Assembly (NCBI RefSeq): GCF_023544865.1
Contig: NZ_JAMJFX010000005.1
Span: 95,258 to 159,257, forward strand
Direction: 5' to 3'
Origin: Phaeovulum molybdatiresistens
GTDB lineage: Bacteria; Pseudomonadota; Alphaproteobacteria; Rhodobacterales; Rhodobacteraceae
Length of the DNA: 64,000 nt
This document shows, piece after piece, positions 8,432-18,610 of the stretch. The notes below the pieces were generated by a model. That model searched no databases, had not been told where the DNA came from, and worked only from the letters and a program-made list of their open reading frames with translations. Every line of letters begins with the position of its first letter. Position 1 is the first letter of the stretch. The translations under genes and the position numbers were made by a program.

Positions 8432-8517
8432 TGGTGCGGGCGGCCGGACTCGAACCGGCATGGGCTTGCGCCCGAGGGAGTTTAAGTCCCATGCGTCTAC
8501 CATTTCGCCACGCCCGC
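8432..8517 (-). tRNA. tRNA-Leu (anticodon TAA)
   Basis: Read on the minus strand: acceptor GCGGGCG pairs with CGCCCGC, the anticodon loop is CTTAAAC (anticodon TAA), there is a long variable arm typical of Leu, the T-arm is CCGG-TTCGAGT-CCGG, and CCA is encoded. 86 bases including CCA. Confidence 0.97.
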
Positions 8518-8636
8518 ACGCCCCTTGGCTAGCCCAAGCGCCCGGCTGCGGCAAGGGCAGTCACATTTCAGACATGTCGTTGCGCCACTGTCCATTCCGC
8601 GCCAGACTGAACCCGATGAAACGACAGGAGGGGCGA

Positions 8637-9392
8637 ATGGACATCCGCTTTGACGGCAAGACCGCGATCGTGACAGGTGCCGGGTCCGGCATCGGCGCGG
8701 CCATCGCACGCGAACTGGCCGAAGGTGGCGCCAGCGTGATCGTATCCGATCTGAACAAGGACCATGCGGGCCAGGTGGCGGACCAGATCACGGCTGCGGG
8801 CGGCACCGCCTTTGCCCATGCCGGCGACGTCGCCGACCCCGCCGCGGTCGAGGCGCTGGTGCACCTGGCGGTGGAAAAGACCGGCGCGCTGCACCTGATG
8901 GTTAACAACGCCGGCATTGGCGGGCCATCCGCCCCGACGGGGGACTATCCGCTGGATGGCTGGAAAAAGGTGATCGACATCAACCTGAACGGCGTCTTCT
9001 ATGGCATGCGCTTTGGCATCCCCGCGATTGAAAAGGCCGGGGGCGGCGCGGTGGTCAACATCGCCTCGATCCTGGGCATGGTCGGCTTTGCCGGATCGCC
9101 CGCCTATGTCGCGGCCAAGCACGGCGTCGTTGGCATGACCAAGAATGCCGCGATGGAACATGCCGCGAATGGGGTGCGGGTGAATGCGGTGGGTCCAGGT
9201 TTCATCCGCACGCCGATGGTCGAAGGCAGCCTTGATGCCGACACCCTGAAGTCCCTTGAAAGCCAGCATGCGATGAACCGGCTGGGCACCCCCGAGGAAG
9301 TATCCGCGCTGGTGCTGTTCCTGCTGTCGGACCGCGCCAGCTTCATCACCGGGTCCTATCATCTGGTCGATGGCGGCTATACCGCGAAATGA
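8637..9392 (+). CDS. Short-chain dehydrogenase/reductase (SDR)
   Basis: A 251-residue classical SDR. The NAD(P)-binding TGAGSGIG is at residues ~13-20, the NNAG motif near 87, the catalytic Ser in NIASILG and the Tyr-Lys pair in YVAAK. Acidic D at the end of the second strand (VSDLN) favours NAD over NADP. The start at 8637 is preceded by AGGAGGGGCG, which decides it over the upstream codons. It stands alone, followed by a hairpin and metG. The substrate is unknown; 3-hydroxyacyl or sugar alcohol oxidation are both common in this family. Confidence 0.88.
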   Translation: MDIRFDGKTAIVTGAGSGIGAAIARELAEGGASVIVSDLNKDHAGQVADQITAAGGTAFAHAGDVADPAAVEALVHLAVEKTGALHLMVNNAGIGGPSAPTGDYPLDGWKKVIDINLNGVFYGMRFGIPAIEKAGGGAVVNIASILGMVGFAGSPAYVAAKHGVVGMTKNAAMEHAANGVRVNAVGPGFIRTPMVEGSLDADTLKSLESQHAMNRLGTPEEVSALVLFLLSDRASFITGSYHLVDGGYTAK

Positions 9393-9398
9393 AGGCGC

Positions 9399-9423
9399 GG
9401 CCAGAGGGGCAAACCCTCTGGCC
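9399..9423 (+). terminator. Hairpin after the SDR gene
   Basis: GGCCAGAGGG and CCCTCTGGCC pair perfectly around GCAAA, just after the stop. Only TTG follows instead of a T-run, so it may be a weak terminator or a 3' stabilising structure. Confidence 0.5.
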
Positions 9424-9476
9424 TTGCCCCCGGAACCCCTGTAAACCGCGCGCCAAACGGGACGAAAGGTAGGCTC

Positions 9477-11207
9477 ATGGCGCGGCACCTCATCACATCG
9501 GCGATTCCCTACATCAACGGCATCAAGCATCTGGGCAACCTTGTGGGGTCGCAGCTGCCCGCCGATCTGTTCGCCCGCTATCAGCGCGCGCGCGGGCATG
9601 AGGTGATGTTCATCTGCGCCACCGACGAACATGGCACGCCCGCCGAACTGGCCGCCGCCAAGGCCGGCAAGCCCGTGGCCGAATACTGCGCCGAAATGCA
9701 CGATGTGCAGGCCGAAATCGCGCGCGGCTTCCGGCTGTCTTTCGATCACTTCGGCCGGTCGTCTTCGTCGCGCAACCACGAACTGACGCAATATTTCGCC
9801 AAGACGCTGGGCGAACAGGGCCTGATCGAGGAAGTCACCGAATCCCAAGTGTTTTCCGTCGATGACAACCGCTTTCTGCCCGACCGCTATATCGAGGGCA
9901 CCTGCCCCAACTGCGGCTATGAAAAGGCCCGCGGGGATCAGTGCGAAAACTGCACCAAGCAGCTGGACCCGACCGATCTGATCAATCCGCGTTCGGCGAT
10001 TTCCGGATCGACCCGGCTTGAGGTGCGCGAAACCAAGCACCTTTACCTGAAACAGCGCAGCCTGAAGGGCGATCTGGAGGCCTGGATCGACAGCAAGACC
10101 GACTGGCCGGTGCTGACCACCTCGATCGCGAAGAAATGGCTGAACGATGGCGACGGCCTGCAAGACCGCGGCATCACCCGCGATCTGGAATGGGGCGTTC
10201 CCGCCCAGTTTCCGGGCGCGCCCTGGTCGGGGATGGAGGGCAAGGTCTTCTACGTCTGGTTCGACGCGCCGATCGAATATCTGGCCGCCACCGCCGAATG
10301 GGCAGACAAGAACGGTCTGGGCGACGAGGCCTGGCAGCGCTGGTGGCGCACCGATGCGGGCGCGGGCGACGTGACCTATACCGAGTTCATGGGCAAGGAC
10401 AACGTGCCCTTCCACACCCTGTCCTTCCCCGCCACGATCATCGGCGCCAACCGCGCCGACGGGGCGCAGTGGAAGCTGGTCGACTACATCAAGTCCTTCA
10501 ACTACCTGAACTATGACGGCGGCCAGTTTTCCACCAGCCAGGGCCGCGGCGTGTTCATGGATCAGGCCCTGTCGATCCTGCCCGCCGATTACTGGCGCTG
10601 GTGGCTTCTGTCCCACGCGCCGGAAAGCAGCGACAGCGAATTCACCTGGGAAAACTTCCAGGTGGCGGTCAACAAGGACCTCGCCGACGTTCTGGGCAAC
10701 TTCGTCAGCCGCATCACCAAGTTCTGCCGCTCAAAATACGGCGAAGCGCTGCCCGAAGGCGGCGTGATGGGCGACCGGGAACAGGCGCTGGTCGCCGAAT
10801 TGACCACGCGCATCCGTGCCTATGAAGCGCATATGGAGGCGATGGAAGTCCGCAAATCCGCGGCCGAGCTGCGCGCCATCTGGGTGGCGGGCAACGAATA
10901 CCTGCAATCGGCCGCACCCTGGACCGTGTTCAAGACCGATCCGGCGCAGGCCGCGGTGCAGACGCGGTTGGCGCTGAACCTGATCCGCATCTATGCCGTG
11001 CTGTCCGAACCCTTCATCCCCGATGCCGCCGCCACGATGCTGGCCGCGCTGAAGACCGACGATCGCAGCTGGCCCGTGGACGTGCCCGCGGCGCTGGCCG
11101 CCTTGCCTGCGGGCCACACCTTCGAAACACCCGAGGTCCTGTTCCGCAAGATCGCGGATGAAGAACGGGAAGAATGGCAGCAGCGCTTCGCCGGGGTGCG
11201 CAGCTAG
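9477..11207 (+). CDS. metG: Methionyl-tRNA synthetase
   Basis: A 576-residue class I aminoacyl-tRNA synthetase charging tRNA-Met. The HIGH-type motif is HLGN (residues 18-21). The zinc knuckle CPNC...CENC lies near residue 145, and the KMSKS-type loop is FSTSQGRG near 350, the variant found in MetG proteins of this type. The anticodon-binding helical domain occupies the C-terminal ~200 residues. The C-terminal EMAP/tRNA-binding extension of the E. coli enzyme is absent, as is usual in alphaproteobacteria. It is followed after 79 bases by a haemoglobin gene on the same strand. Confidence 0.97.
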   Translation: MARHLITSAIPYINGIKHLGNLVGSQLPADLFARYQRARGHEVMFICATDEHGTPAELAAAKAGKPVAEYCAEMHDVQAEIARGFRLSFDHFGRSSSSRNHELTQYFAKTLGEQGLIEEVTESQVFSVDDNRFLPDRYIEGTCPNCGYEKARGDQCENCTKQLDPTDLINPRSAISGSTRLEVRETKHLYLKQRSLKGDLEAWIDSKTDWPVLTTSIAKKWLNDGDGLQDRGITRDLEWGVPAQFPGAPWSGMEGKVFYVWFDAPIEYLAATAEWADKNGLGDEAWQRWWRTDAGAGDVTYTEFMGKDNVPFHTLSFPATIIGANRADGAQWKLVDYIKSFNYLNYDGGQFSTSQGRGVFMDQALSILPADYWRWWLLSHAPESSDSEFTWENFQVAVNKDLADVLGNFVSRITKFCRSKYGEALPEGGVMGDREQALVAELTTRIRAYEAHMEAMEVRKSAAELRAIWVAGNEYLQSAAPWTVFKTDPAQAAVQTRLALNLIRIYAVLSEPFIPDAAATMLAALKTDDRSWPVDVPAALAALPAGHTFETPEVLFRKIADEEREEWQQRFAGVRS

Positions 11208-11286
11208 ACCTGCGCGCCGGGCTGCGACGGCGCGACGCTTGTCGCCGCGCGCGCCGGGGCCTATCTGGGGGGTGAAAGGATCCGCC

Positions 11287-11694
11287 ATGACCGCCCCTCC
11301 GCCCCGTTTCGAGATCACCGAAGACCAGATCGAGGCCGTCGTTACCGCCTTTTACGCCCGTGTGCGCAGCCATCACCTGCTGGGTCCGGTCTTTGCCGCC
11401 CATGTCACCGACTGGCCCGCGCATGAGGCCCGGATCGCCCGGTTCTGGAAAGGCGCGATCCTGTTCATGCCCGGCTATGACGGCAGCCCGATGATGGCAC
11501 ACCGCCGCGCGGGCGATGTGCAGGGGGGCCATTTCCCGGTCTGGCTGGGCCTGTTCGATGATACGCTGCGGCGGGAACTTGACCCGCTGGCGGCCGCCAG
11601 CTGGTCAGCGCTGGCCCATCGCATCGGCAAGGGCCTACGTCTGGGCGTCGAGGATATGGGCCGCACGCCCGGTGCCGCCCCGGTCCTGCGTTAG
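11287..11694 (+). CDS. Group III truncated haemoglobin
   Basis: A 135-residue protein with the pattern of TrHb3: a short N-terminal helix, FYARVRSHHLLGPVF, DWPAHEARIARFWKGAILFMPGYDGSPMMAH with the proximal histidine region, and FPVWLGLFDDTL. These single-domain haems bind O2 or NO and are linked to redox or nitrosative stress in other proteobacteria. The start at 11287 follows GAAAGGATCC; an in-frame start at 11158 would overlap metG and adds nothing globin-like. It converges on ycjF with a 5-base gap. Confidence 0.85.
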   Translation: MTAPPPRFEITEDQIEAVVTAFYARVRSHHLLGPVFAAHVTDWPAHEARIARFWKGAILFMPGYDGSPMMAHRRAGDVQGGHFPVWLGLFDDTLRRELDPLAAASWSALAHRIGKGLRLGVEDMGRTPGAAPVLR

Positions 11695-11699
11695 GCCCG

Positions 11700-12710
11700 T
11701 CATTCCGCCTTTGCCTTCGGGAACAACCCCGTCAGCGCCCGGCTGATCAGGTTCGTCACCCGCGGTTTCTCCAGCGCGGCAAAGGGCATCGGGCGGCACA
11801 CCTCAAGCGCGGCGATGCCGACGCGGGCGGTCAGCGCGCCATTCACCACGCCCTCGCCGAAGCGACGTGAAATCTTGGACAACAGGCCGCCGCCCGCCAA
11901 GGTTTCGATAAGGTCATCGCCCGCCGCGACCGCGCCCGTGGCCACCAGATGTGTCAGCACCGTGCGCGCCAGCCGCCAGCTGCCAAAGCTGCCTGCCCGC
12001 CCGCCGTAGATTTCTGCGATCCGCCGGATCATTCGCAGGTTTGCCGCCAGCGCGGCAAAGACATCGGCCAGCGCCAGCGGCACCAACGCGGTGACCGTGG
12101 CCACCGTGCGCGCCGCGGCCTCAACCTCCAGCCGGGCGGCGGCATCCAGCGGACCCATCAGTTCGCGCTCGGCGCTGTGCAAAAGGGTGTCGGCATCGAC
12201 GGCCTCGGCGGCGCGCTCGGCCAACCGCGCGCGCGACCAATCCAGTTCCGGGCGCGCGGCATAAAGCGCAGACAGGTCCGCCACCACACGGCGCGCCTGC
12301 GCCAGATCGCCCGCCACCGTCGCCGCCGAAACCGCGCGATGCAGCCGGTCCAGCCGCCGAAGCCGGGCAAAGGCCGCCAATTCCCGTCCCGCCAGCAGCA
12401 CCGCCGCCAGCAGGAAGGCCCCGATCAGAACCGTCCCGACCCAGCCCAGCACCGGGTTCGCCACAAACAGACCAACCACGAAATTCCACGCCGCGACCGA
12501 GGCGACAAAGGCCAACAAAGCCCCCGCCGCGCGCCAGAAAAACCGCGTGATACGCGATGCCGGGCGCGCCGCCAGCCGCGCTGCGATCTGCATCGCCCGC
12601 CCTTCGGGGCGCGGGTCGTGCAAGGGCGGCTCATCCAGGGGGGGCGCTTCGGCGGGGCTGGGCGGGGGGGTGTCCAGCTCTATCAGGACGGGGGCGGTCT
12701 TGTCGGTCAT
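11700..12710 (-). CDS. YcjF family inner-membrane protein (TIGR01620/DUF697)
   Basis: A 336-residue membrane protein. After a Pro-rich N-terminus there are two hydrophobic helices (about 58-78 and 86-106), a charged helical domain, and a C-terminal DUF697-like part with the hydrophobic stretch VTALVPLALADVFAALAANLRMIRRIAEIYG. YcjF proteins are the membrane partners of the P-loop protein YcjX, and the pair is stress-linked in other bacteria; the biochemical role is not known. Its ATG overlaps the stop of the ycjX gene (ATGA), so the two are coupled. Confidence 0.85.
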   Translation of the reverse strand: MTDKTAPVLIELDTPPPSPAEAPPLDEPPLHDPRPEGRAMQIAARLAARPASRITRFFWRAAGALLAFVASVAAWNFVVGLFVANPVLGWVGTVLIGAFLLAAVLLAGRELAAFARLRRLDRLHRAVSAATVAGDLAQARRVVADLSALYAARPELDWSRARLAERAAEAVDADTLLHSAERELMGPLDAAARLEVEAAARTVATVTALVPLALADVFAALAANLRMIRRIAEIYGGRAGSFGSWRLARTVLTHLVATGAVAAGDDLIETLAGGGLLSKISRRFGEGVVNGALTARVGIAALEVCRPMPFAALEKPRVTNLISRALTGLFPKAKAE

Positions 12711-14116
12711 AATCTGTCCCCGATCAGGAATTCGGCGGCCCGGTCCAGCCGGATATGCGGCGGCCCCTCGCCGGGTTTCAGCTGCAGCCGCGCGGGGGCA
12801 AAAGACATGATCGCGTAATCCGCATCCAGCCAGCGGTCTGCGCCCGCCCGCGCGGGCGCCAGAAGCTGCGCCGGATCGGCGGGCAGTTCGCCGGGGTAGA
12901 AGGCGGCCTGACGCCCATCCAGCAGCGTGCCGCGCACCGCATCCAGGCTGCGGCCCTGATGGGGCAGGGTTTCCTCGGTCGTGGCGCGCAGGGCCGCGAT
13001 TGACATCGCCATCGTGCGCGCGCCGGCGAAATCGGCACGATCCTTTGCCTCGCGCAACAACGCGCTGGTGATCGCGGTCAGCCGGGCATGCTGGGCATGA
13101 TGCAGATGATCGGCCTTGGTGGCCGCGAACAGGATGCGTTCCACCCGGCGCCCGCCCAGAAGGCTTGTCAGCCAGCCCGCAGTTCCGGGGCGAAAGGCCC
13201 GCAGCACCCCGGCCATGGAACGACGCAGATCCTCCAGCGCGGCGGGACCGGCATGGATCGCCCCCAGCACATCGACCAGCACGATCTGCCGGTCGATCCG
13301 CGCGAAATGATCGCGAAAGAAGGGGCGCACGACCTGGGCCTTGTAGGCTGCGAACCTGCGGCCCATCTCGCGGCCCAGCGATCCGCGCGGGCTTTCGCCG
13401 GGCGGCAGGGGCGCAAAGGTCAGAACCGGCGATCCGGCCAGTTCACCGGGCAACAAGAAGCGGCCGGGCGAGCAATCCGAATATCCCGCCGCGCGCGCCG
13501 CCTGAAGATGGGCGGCAAAGGCATCGGCCAGCGCACGGGCGACGGTTTCATCATGCGCCGCGGCGCGATCAACCCCGGCCAGCTGCGCCAGAAACGCCTC
13601 GGCCCCCGGACGCCCCGCCATGCGCGCCAGCAGATCGGCGGACCAGTCGTCATAGGACCGATCCATCAGCGACAGATCCAACAGCCATTCGCCGGGGTAA
13701 TCGACGATATCCAGATGCACCGTCCGTGCCCCGCGCAGATTGCCCATCATGCCCGAGGGCTGCACCCGGAACGACACGCGCAGTTCGGAAACCGCGCGGG
13801 TGCCCTCGGGCCAGTGCGGGTCGGGGCCGGTCAGCGCGGCAAGATGGGATTCAAAATCGAACCGGGGCACCGTGTCATCGGGCTGGGGCTGCAGATAGGC
13901 GGCCCGGATCGCCCCATTGGCCGCCGCCGTCAGCGCCGGCATCCGCCCCCGGTCCAACAGATTGGCGACCAAAGATGTGATGAAGACGGTCTTGCCCGCC
14001 CGCGACAGGCCGGTGACGCCCAGCCGGATGACCGGCTCGAACAGGGCCTCGGACACGGTGGCGCCAAGCCCCTCGATCCCGCGCGCCAGCCCGTCTGCAA
14101 TATCGCCTATGCCCAA
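12707..14116 (-). CDS. YcjX family P-loop NTPase (DUF463)
   Basis: A 469-residue protein with the nucleotide-binding loop GLSRAGKT near residue 37 and the downstream motifs [15 protein letters not shown] and [13 protein letters not shown], characteristic of the YcjX family. It acts together with the membrane protein YcjF encoded next. I chose the TTG at 14116 because AAAGGCGG lies at proper distance and conserved residues begin there. ATG codons at 14212 and 14278 are open but would run into the divergent truA start at 14263. Cellular function is unknown beyond the stress association in other species. Confidence 0.85.
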   Translation of the reverse strand: MGIGDIADGLARGIEGLGATVSEALFEPVIRLGVTGLSRAGKTVFITSLVANLLDRGRMPALTAAANGAIRAAYLQPQPDDTVPRFDFESHLAALTGPDPHWPEGTRAVSELRVSFRVQPSGMMGNLRGARTVHLDIVDYPGEWLLDLSLMDRSYDDWSADLLARMAGRPGAEAFLAQLAGVDRAAAHDETVARALADAFAAHLQAARAAGYSDCSPGRFLLPGELAGSPVLTFAPLPPGESPRGSLGREMGRRFAAYKAQVVRPFFRDHFARIDRQIVLVDVLGAIHAGPAALEDLRRSMAGVLRAFRPGTAGWLTSLLGGRRVERILFAATKADHLHHAQHARLTAITSALLREAKDRADFAGARTMAMSIAALRATTEETLPHQGRSLDAVRGTLLDGRQAAFYPGELPADPAQLLAPARAGADRWLDADYAIMSFAPARLQLKPGEGPPHIRLDRAAEFLIGDRL

Positions 14117-14262
14117 GGTATCCGCCTTTGCTGCCCGTGACCCAAGATAAGCGGCCCGCGACGCCGGGAAAAGGGCCCGTTTGGCCGTGGGCCCGCCCGA
14201 AGCCCCGGCCATCGCGTCACGGGGGATTGCAGCCGGGCACGCGCCCGCGCTATGGGCGGGGC

Positions 14263-15042
14263 ATGCCAAGATATGCATTCAAGATCGAATATGACGGGGC
14301 CCCCTTTGCCGGCTGGCAGCGCCAAGCCGTGCAGCCTTCGGTTCAGGGCGCGGTTGAGGCCGCGCTTGCCCGGCTGGAACCCGGGCCCCATACCATCGCC
14401 GCCGCCGGGCGCACGGATGCGGGAGTGCATGCCACCGCGCAGGTGGCCCATGCCGATCTGACGCGGGACTGGGATCCGTTTCGCCTGTCCGAGGCGCTGA
14501 ATTATCACCTTAAGCCCGCGCCCGTGGCGATCCTGGCCTGCGCCCGGGTCGAGGATGACTTTCACGCCCGGTTTTCCGCGACGGAACGGCGCTATCTGTT
14601 CCGGCTGGTGCAACGCCGCGCGCCCGTCACCCATGACCGCGGGCTGGTCTGGCAGGTCCTGAACCCGCTGTCCGCCGAGGCGATGCGCGCAGGCGCCGCC
14701 CATCTGGTGGGCCACCACGATTTCACCACCTTCCGGTCGTCGATCTGTCAGGCAGCCTCGCCGTTGAAGACGCTGGACGAAATCCGCATCGAGGAGCGGG
14801 ACATCCCCCACGGACGCGAGTTCCGCTTTCACCTGCGGGCGCGGTCGTTCCTGCACAATCAGGTGCGCTCGATCGTGGGCACGCTGGAACGCGTGGGCGC
14901 CGGGGCCTGGGCACCCGAAGATGTGAAAACCGCGCTGAACGCCCGCGACCGGGCTGCCTGCGGGCCGGTCTGCCCGCCGCAGGGGCTTTATCTGTGCGGT
15001 GTGGGCTATCCGGACGATCCCTTTGCCACACCCGGCGCCTAA
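14263..15042 (+). CDS. truA: tRNA pseudouridine(38-40) synthase TruA
   Basis: A 259-residue enzyme modifying uridines 38-40 in the anticodon arm of tRNAs. The catalytic aspartate is in GRTDAGVHA (residue 52). Other conserved blocks are [28 protein letters not shown] and [15 protein letters not shown]. Length is typical. It is divergent to ycjX. The stop codon TAA lies within the 8-base sequence duplicated by the IS insertion that follows, so the coding part is intact. Confidence 0.96.
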   Translation: MPRYAFKIEYDGAPFAGWQRQAVQPSVQGAVEAALARLEPGPHTIAAAGRTDAGVHATAQVAHADLTRDWDPFRLSEALNYHLKPAPVAILACARVEDDFHARFSATERRYLFRLVQRRAPVTHDRGLVWQVLNPLSAEAMRAGAAHLVGHHDFTTFRSSICQAASPLKTLDEIRIEERDIPHGREFRFHLRARSFLHNQVRSIVGTLERVGAGAWAPEDVKTALNARDRAACGPVCPPQGLYLCGVGYPDDPFATPGA

Positions 15043-15164
15043 GGCGTTCGATCTGAACAATCCTGAAGCCCCTGATTTCATTTAAGAAGTTAGCAGTTTT
15101 TCTGGCCTTGGCCTGCAGAGCTTTGTATGATGTGGTGCGAAACCCTGCAATTTCGGTTCTGCGC

Positions 15165-16553
15165 ATGAAGCATCGCCCGCGCCCCCCGGAACAGGATGAT
15201 CTGCTGCGGCCGCGATTGGTCGACATGATCGACCCGCGGCACGAACTGGTGAAGCTGGCGGCGCTAATCGACTGGGAGGTGTTCGAGCGCGAGTGGGCGG
15301 GGTTCTTTCCGTCCCACAAGGGGCGGCCTGCGACGGAACCGCGGCTGGTGGCGGGACTGCTCTATCTCCAGCACGCCTACCGGCTGTCCGACGAAGCGGT
15401 GGTCGCCCGCTGGGTCGAGAACCCATACTACCAGCATTTCACGGGGGAGACGTTCGTCGGGAAAACAGTCCCCCGGACTGTTTTCTGATCCTCCTCACTC
15501 CAGCACCGGCTGCCGATCGATCCCTCGTCTCTGACCCGTTGGCGCAAGCGCATCGGCGAAGAGGACGTGGAGTGGATGCTGACCCAAACGATCCATGCCG
15601 GTCAGAAGTCCGGTGTGATCGGCGCGGGCAGCGCCAAGCGTGTCGCCGTCGATACGACTGTCATGGAAAAGAACATCGCCCATCCAACGGACGCCCGCCT
15701 CTACGAGCGGGCGCGGGAACAGCTGGTGGAGCTGGCGCAAGAGGCTGGGGTGGATCTACGGCAAAGCTATGCCCGCCTTGCCCCGCGACTGACGCTGCAG
15801 GTGAGCCGTTACGCCCATGCCAAGCAATTCAAGCGCATGCGCAAGGCATTGAAAAAGCTCAAGGGCTATACCGGCCGGGTGATGCGCGATCTGCGCCGCC
15901 ACCTCGATGACATCCCCGAAGGCGGTCTGCGGGATCGGGTCATCGCCAAACTCGCTCTGGTCTCGCAGCTCCTGCATCAGCAGCCCAAGGGCAGCGACAA
16001 AATCTACGCCCTGCATGAGCCCGAGGTCGACTGCATCTCCAAGGGCAAAGCCCGGGTGCGCTATGAGTTCGGCTGCAAGGTCAGCGTGGCGACAACCCTG
16101 GACGAGGGCTTCGTGGTCGGCATGCGCAGCTTTCCGAGCAATCCATACGACGGTCACACCCTCAAGGAAACGCTGGGTCAGGTCGAGGTCCTCACCGACC
16201 AGCGCCCCGATCTTGCTGTCGTAGATCGTGGCTACAGGGGGCACGATGAAGACAAGACCCGCGTCCCGATCAGCGGCAGCCGCCGCGGCTTGACGCCCAA
16301 GCTGATTGCCGACATCCGACGCCGCAGCGCAATCGAGGCTGAAATCGGCCACATGAAAACCGACGGCCGCCTGTCACGATGCCCGCTGAAAGGCACGATC
16401 GGCGATGCGCTCTTTGCCGTCCTCTACGCCTGCGGCCACAACATCCGCAAGATCCTGGCACACCTCAGGGCTTGGCTTGCCAGGATGATTGCTGCCCTGT
16501 GGGCTGCTCAACAAATGCGAAACGTCCGGTGTCAGGCAGTTACAACGGCCTGA
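15165..16553 (+). pseudogene. IS5 family DDE transposase, interrupted by in-frame stop
   Basis: The reading frame from ATG 15165 (MKHRPRPPEQDDLL) to 16553 is continuous except for a TGA at 15486-15488. The N-terminal DNA-binding part ends with YYQHFTGETF. After the interruption the frame resumes with QHRLPIDPSSLTRWRKR, and the catalytic acidic residues are present in AVDTTVMEKN, VVDRGYRG and EAEIGHMKTDGRLSR. The stop lies inside an inserted 45-base palindromic segment, not at a frameshift: both halves are in one frame. As it stands no full-length transposase can be made, unless the stop is read through. Confidence 0.8.
15456..15500. repeat. Short palindromic insert inside the transposase gene
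   Basis: Between codons that in relatives would read F-F-Q-H-R stands a 45-base segment (net about 42 extra bases). It includes perfect 11-base arms, GAAAACAGTCC (15461-15471) and GGACTGTTTTC (15475-15485), around CCC, followed by TGATCCTCCTCACT. The length is a multiple of three, so the frame is kept but a TGA is introduced. Confidence 0.65.
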
Positions 16554-16601
16554 GCCCTTTGTTCAGGATGAACTAAGGCGATGGCGGGGCGGCGGCGGCT
16601 T

Positions 16602-18497
16602 TCAACCTGTCGGCCACCTGCTCCGGAGGGGCGCTGGCAGGCTGGCTCTGGGCACGTAATCGGGCACGGCGCGGGCCAGTGCGGCCAGAACCGCGCCTTC
16701 GTCGCCGGTATCGATCGCCTCGCGCAGATCGCGCAAGGCCGCGGCCATTTCCAGTTCCGACAGGTGATCTTCGCGCACGCGGATGATCTTGGGGTGCGCC
16801 GTGGTCTGGGCCCCTTTACGCACCATCAGCTCTTCATGCAGCTTTTCGCCCGGGCGCAGGCCGGTGGTCACAATCTCGATATCACCATCGGGATTGGCCG
16901 CATCGCGCACACTGTAACCTGCCGCCTCGATCAATTGGCGCGCCAGATCGCGGATGAAGACCGGCTTGCCCATGTCCAGCACAAAGACCTCGCCGCCTTC
17001 GGCGAAGGAACCGGCCAGAAGCACCAGGCGCGCAGCCTCCATGATGGTCATGAAATAGCGCGTCACCCCTTCGTCGGTCAGGGTGACCGGGCCGCCGCGG
17101 GCGATCTGTTCCTGAAACAGCGGGATCACCGAACCCGAAGATCCCAGCACATTGCCGAACCGCACGATGGAAAAGATCGTGCCGCGCGACCGCTGCGCCA
17201 GATCCTGCACGATCAGTTCAGCCAGCCGTTTCGACGCGCCCATCACGTTGCCCGGTCGCACCGCCTTGTCGGAGGACACCAGAACGAACCGGCGCACCCC
17301 GGCATCGCGCGCCTTCTGCGCCAGGACCGCGGTGCCAAGCACGTTGTTGGCCAGCCCCGCCCTGGGGTTCGCCTCGACCAGGGGGACATGTTTGTAGGCG
17401 GCGGCATGCAGCACGACCTGCACCTTGTGGGCGCGCAGAACGCCGTCCACCAGCAGCGGATCGGCAATTGAACCCAGCACCGGCACGATCTCGACCCCGG
17501 CCTGTTCGGCCAGAACGCGCATCTCGGCCTCAGCATTGTAAAGCGCCAGTTCCGACAGTTCCAGCAGCACCAGACGCACCGGGCGACAGCGGATGATCTG
17601 GCGGCACAGCTCCAGCCCGATCGACCCCCCCGCCCCCGAAATCAGCACCGAGGCACCGCGGTATTCGCCACAGCCCATGTCGATCAGATCATGCAGCGGA
17701 TCGCGCGCCAGCAGCGCCGACGGCCCCGCCGGCAACAGCTTGTCCACCAGCGCCTCACCGCCGACCAGCTGGGCAAAGGCGGGCAGGGTCTGCACCTCAA
17801 GGCCCAGGCTTTCCAGCTTTTTCGACAAATAGGTCTGCTTGTGTTTCGACAGCGACGGCATCGCAAGGATCACGCGGTTCAGCTTGTACAGATCCTTCAC
17901 CCGTTCGGCATGCACCCCGGCGTGAACCGGCAGGCCACAGACGTTCAACCCGCGCAGGGTCGCGTTGTCATCTAGGAAGGCATAGGCAACGATGTCGGGC
18001 TTGGACTTCAGCGCCGATGCCAGCGCCATGCCGGTGCGCCCGGCGCCATAAATCGCCACCCGTGTCACCGCGCGCGACCGGCGATAGATCGACAACAGCA
18101 CCTGCAAAAGCGCCAGGCGCGTGCCCGAGAACAGGGCAAAATAAACCAGCGCAAAGATGACATGAAGCGCCATCGGAAACGGCTTGCCCCCCAGCGCCCC
18201 AAGCGCCGCTGAACACAGCCCCAAGGCCGCCGCCAGCAAGCCCGAGCGCAGCACCATTCCGATGTGATAATCCTTCAGCCGCACCTTTCGCAGGCCAAGC
18301 ACCTGCGTCAGCGCCAGCGCCGCCAGCATCAGCAGCGGCATGAACAGCCAGTTGGCCATCAGCCGCGACACGGGAAAGACCGTCGAATACTGCAGCGCAA
18401 GCGCCAGCAGCAGCGCCACAGGCACCAGGCTGAGGTCAAGGACCAACAGGATCGCATTCTTCTGAACGCGATTAAGGGATATCACTGTCTTTATCAT
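16602..18497 (-). CDS. Membrane nucleoside-diphosphate-sugar epimerase/dehydratase (CapD/PglF-like)
   Basis: A 631-residue protein. Four hydrophobic helices occupy residues ~15-125. A CoA-binding-like Rossmann segment (VAIYGAGRTGMALASAL) follows, then the catalytic SDR domain with SGAGGSIG near 290, HAAAYKHVPLVE and VSSDKAVRPGNVMGASKR, where Met replaces the usual Tyr as in the PglF/WbpM group. Members convert UDP-GlcNAc to 4-keto-6-deoxy sugars for polysaccharide or glycan synthesis. The start at 18497 places the first helix correctly. It is in line with the sugar transferase and epimerase genes upstream; an IS lies 29 bases behind its stop. Confidence 0.9.
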   Translation of the reverse strand: MIKTVISLNRVQKNAILLVLDLSLVPVALLLALALQYSTVFPVSRLMANWLFMPLLMLAALALTQVLGLRKVRLKDYHIGMVLRSGLLAAALGLCSAALGALGGKPFPMALHVIFALVYFALFSGTRLALLQVLLSIYRRSRAVTRVAIYGAGRTGMALASALKSKPDIVAYAFLDDNATLRGLNVCGLPVHAGVHAERVKDLYKLNRVILAMPSLSKHKQTYLSKKLESLGLEVQTLPAFAQLVGGEALVDKLLPAGPSALLARDPLHDLIDMGCGEYRGASVLISGAGGSIGLELCRQIIRCRPVRLVLLELSELALYNAEAEMRVLAEQAGVEIVPVLGSIADPLLVDGVLRAHKVQVVLHAAAYKHVPLVEANPRAGLANNVLGTAVLAQKARDAGVRRFVLVSSDKAVRPGNVMGASKRLAELIVQDLAQRSRGTIFSIVRFGNVLGSSGSVIPLFQEQIARGGPVTLTDEGVTRYFMTIMEAARLVLLAGSFAEGGEVFVLDMGKPVFIRDLARQLIEAAGYSVRDAANPDGDIEIVTTGLRPGEKLHEELMVRKGAQTTAHPKIIRVREDHLSELEMAAALRDLREAIDTGDEGAVLAALARAVPDYVPRASLPAPLRSRWPTG

Positions 18498-18574
18498 GCC
18501 CGTCCGGCGCACCGCTGTGACCTGGCTGGAATATGGTCCGTCATTGTTCGCAAAAGGTTTACATAAAAGGTGGC

Positions 18575-18594
18575 GAGAACAAAAGAATGTTCTC
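18575..18594. promoter_or_regulatory. Perfect inverted repeat upstream of the CapD-like gene
   Basis: GAGAACA (18575-18581) and TGTTCTC (18588-18594) are separated by 6 bases. The site lies between the sugar transferase stop and the CapD-like start, about 80 bases ahead of the latter. There is no T-run, so an operator is a fair reading. The alphaproteobacterial LexA box is a direct, not inverted, GTTC repeat, so it does not fit. Confidence 0.3.
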
Positions 18595-18610
18595 AACCGG
18601 GCAGCGAAAC

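Larger units (their letters stand above)
15047..16572 (+). mobile_element. IS5-like insertion sequence with 8-bp target repeat
   Basis: Bounds come from CTAAGGCG at 15039-15046 and again at 16573-16580, flanking imperfect terminal inverted repeats: TTCGATCTGAACAA on the left and TTCATCCTGAACAA (read inward from the right), 11 of 14 matching. The 1526-base element holds one transposase frame, interrupted by a stop. The left repeat contains the truA stop codon, so the insertion separated truA from the convergent polysaccharide gene without damaging either. IS5-group members vary in target length; the outermost base assignments are approximate. Confidence 0.75.

Noticed and set aside
8568..10616. 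Long minus-strand open frame opposite the SDR and metG genes
   Set aside because: It is the antisense shadow of two well-supported genes in G+C-rich DNA; composition is rich in Gly, His and Arg with no domain pattern.
15486..15488. TGA in the transposase read as selenocysteine or programmed readthrough
   Set aside because: It lies within an extra palindromic insert absent from the expected family sequence, and the hairpin precedes the stop rather than following it as a SECIS element would.
18575..18594. GAGAACA-N6-TGTTCTC as LexA box
   Set aside because: LexA of alphaproteobacteria is known to bind the direct repeat GTTC-N7-GTTC; this is an inverted repeat, and the gene is not of SOS type.
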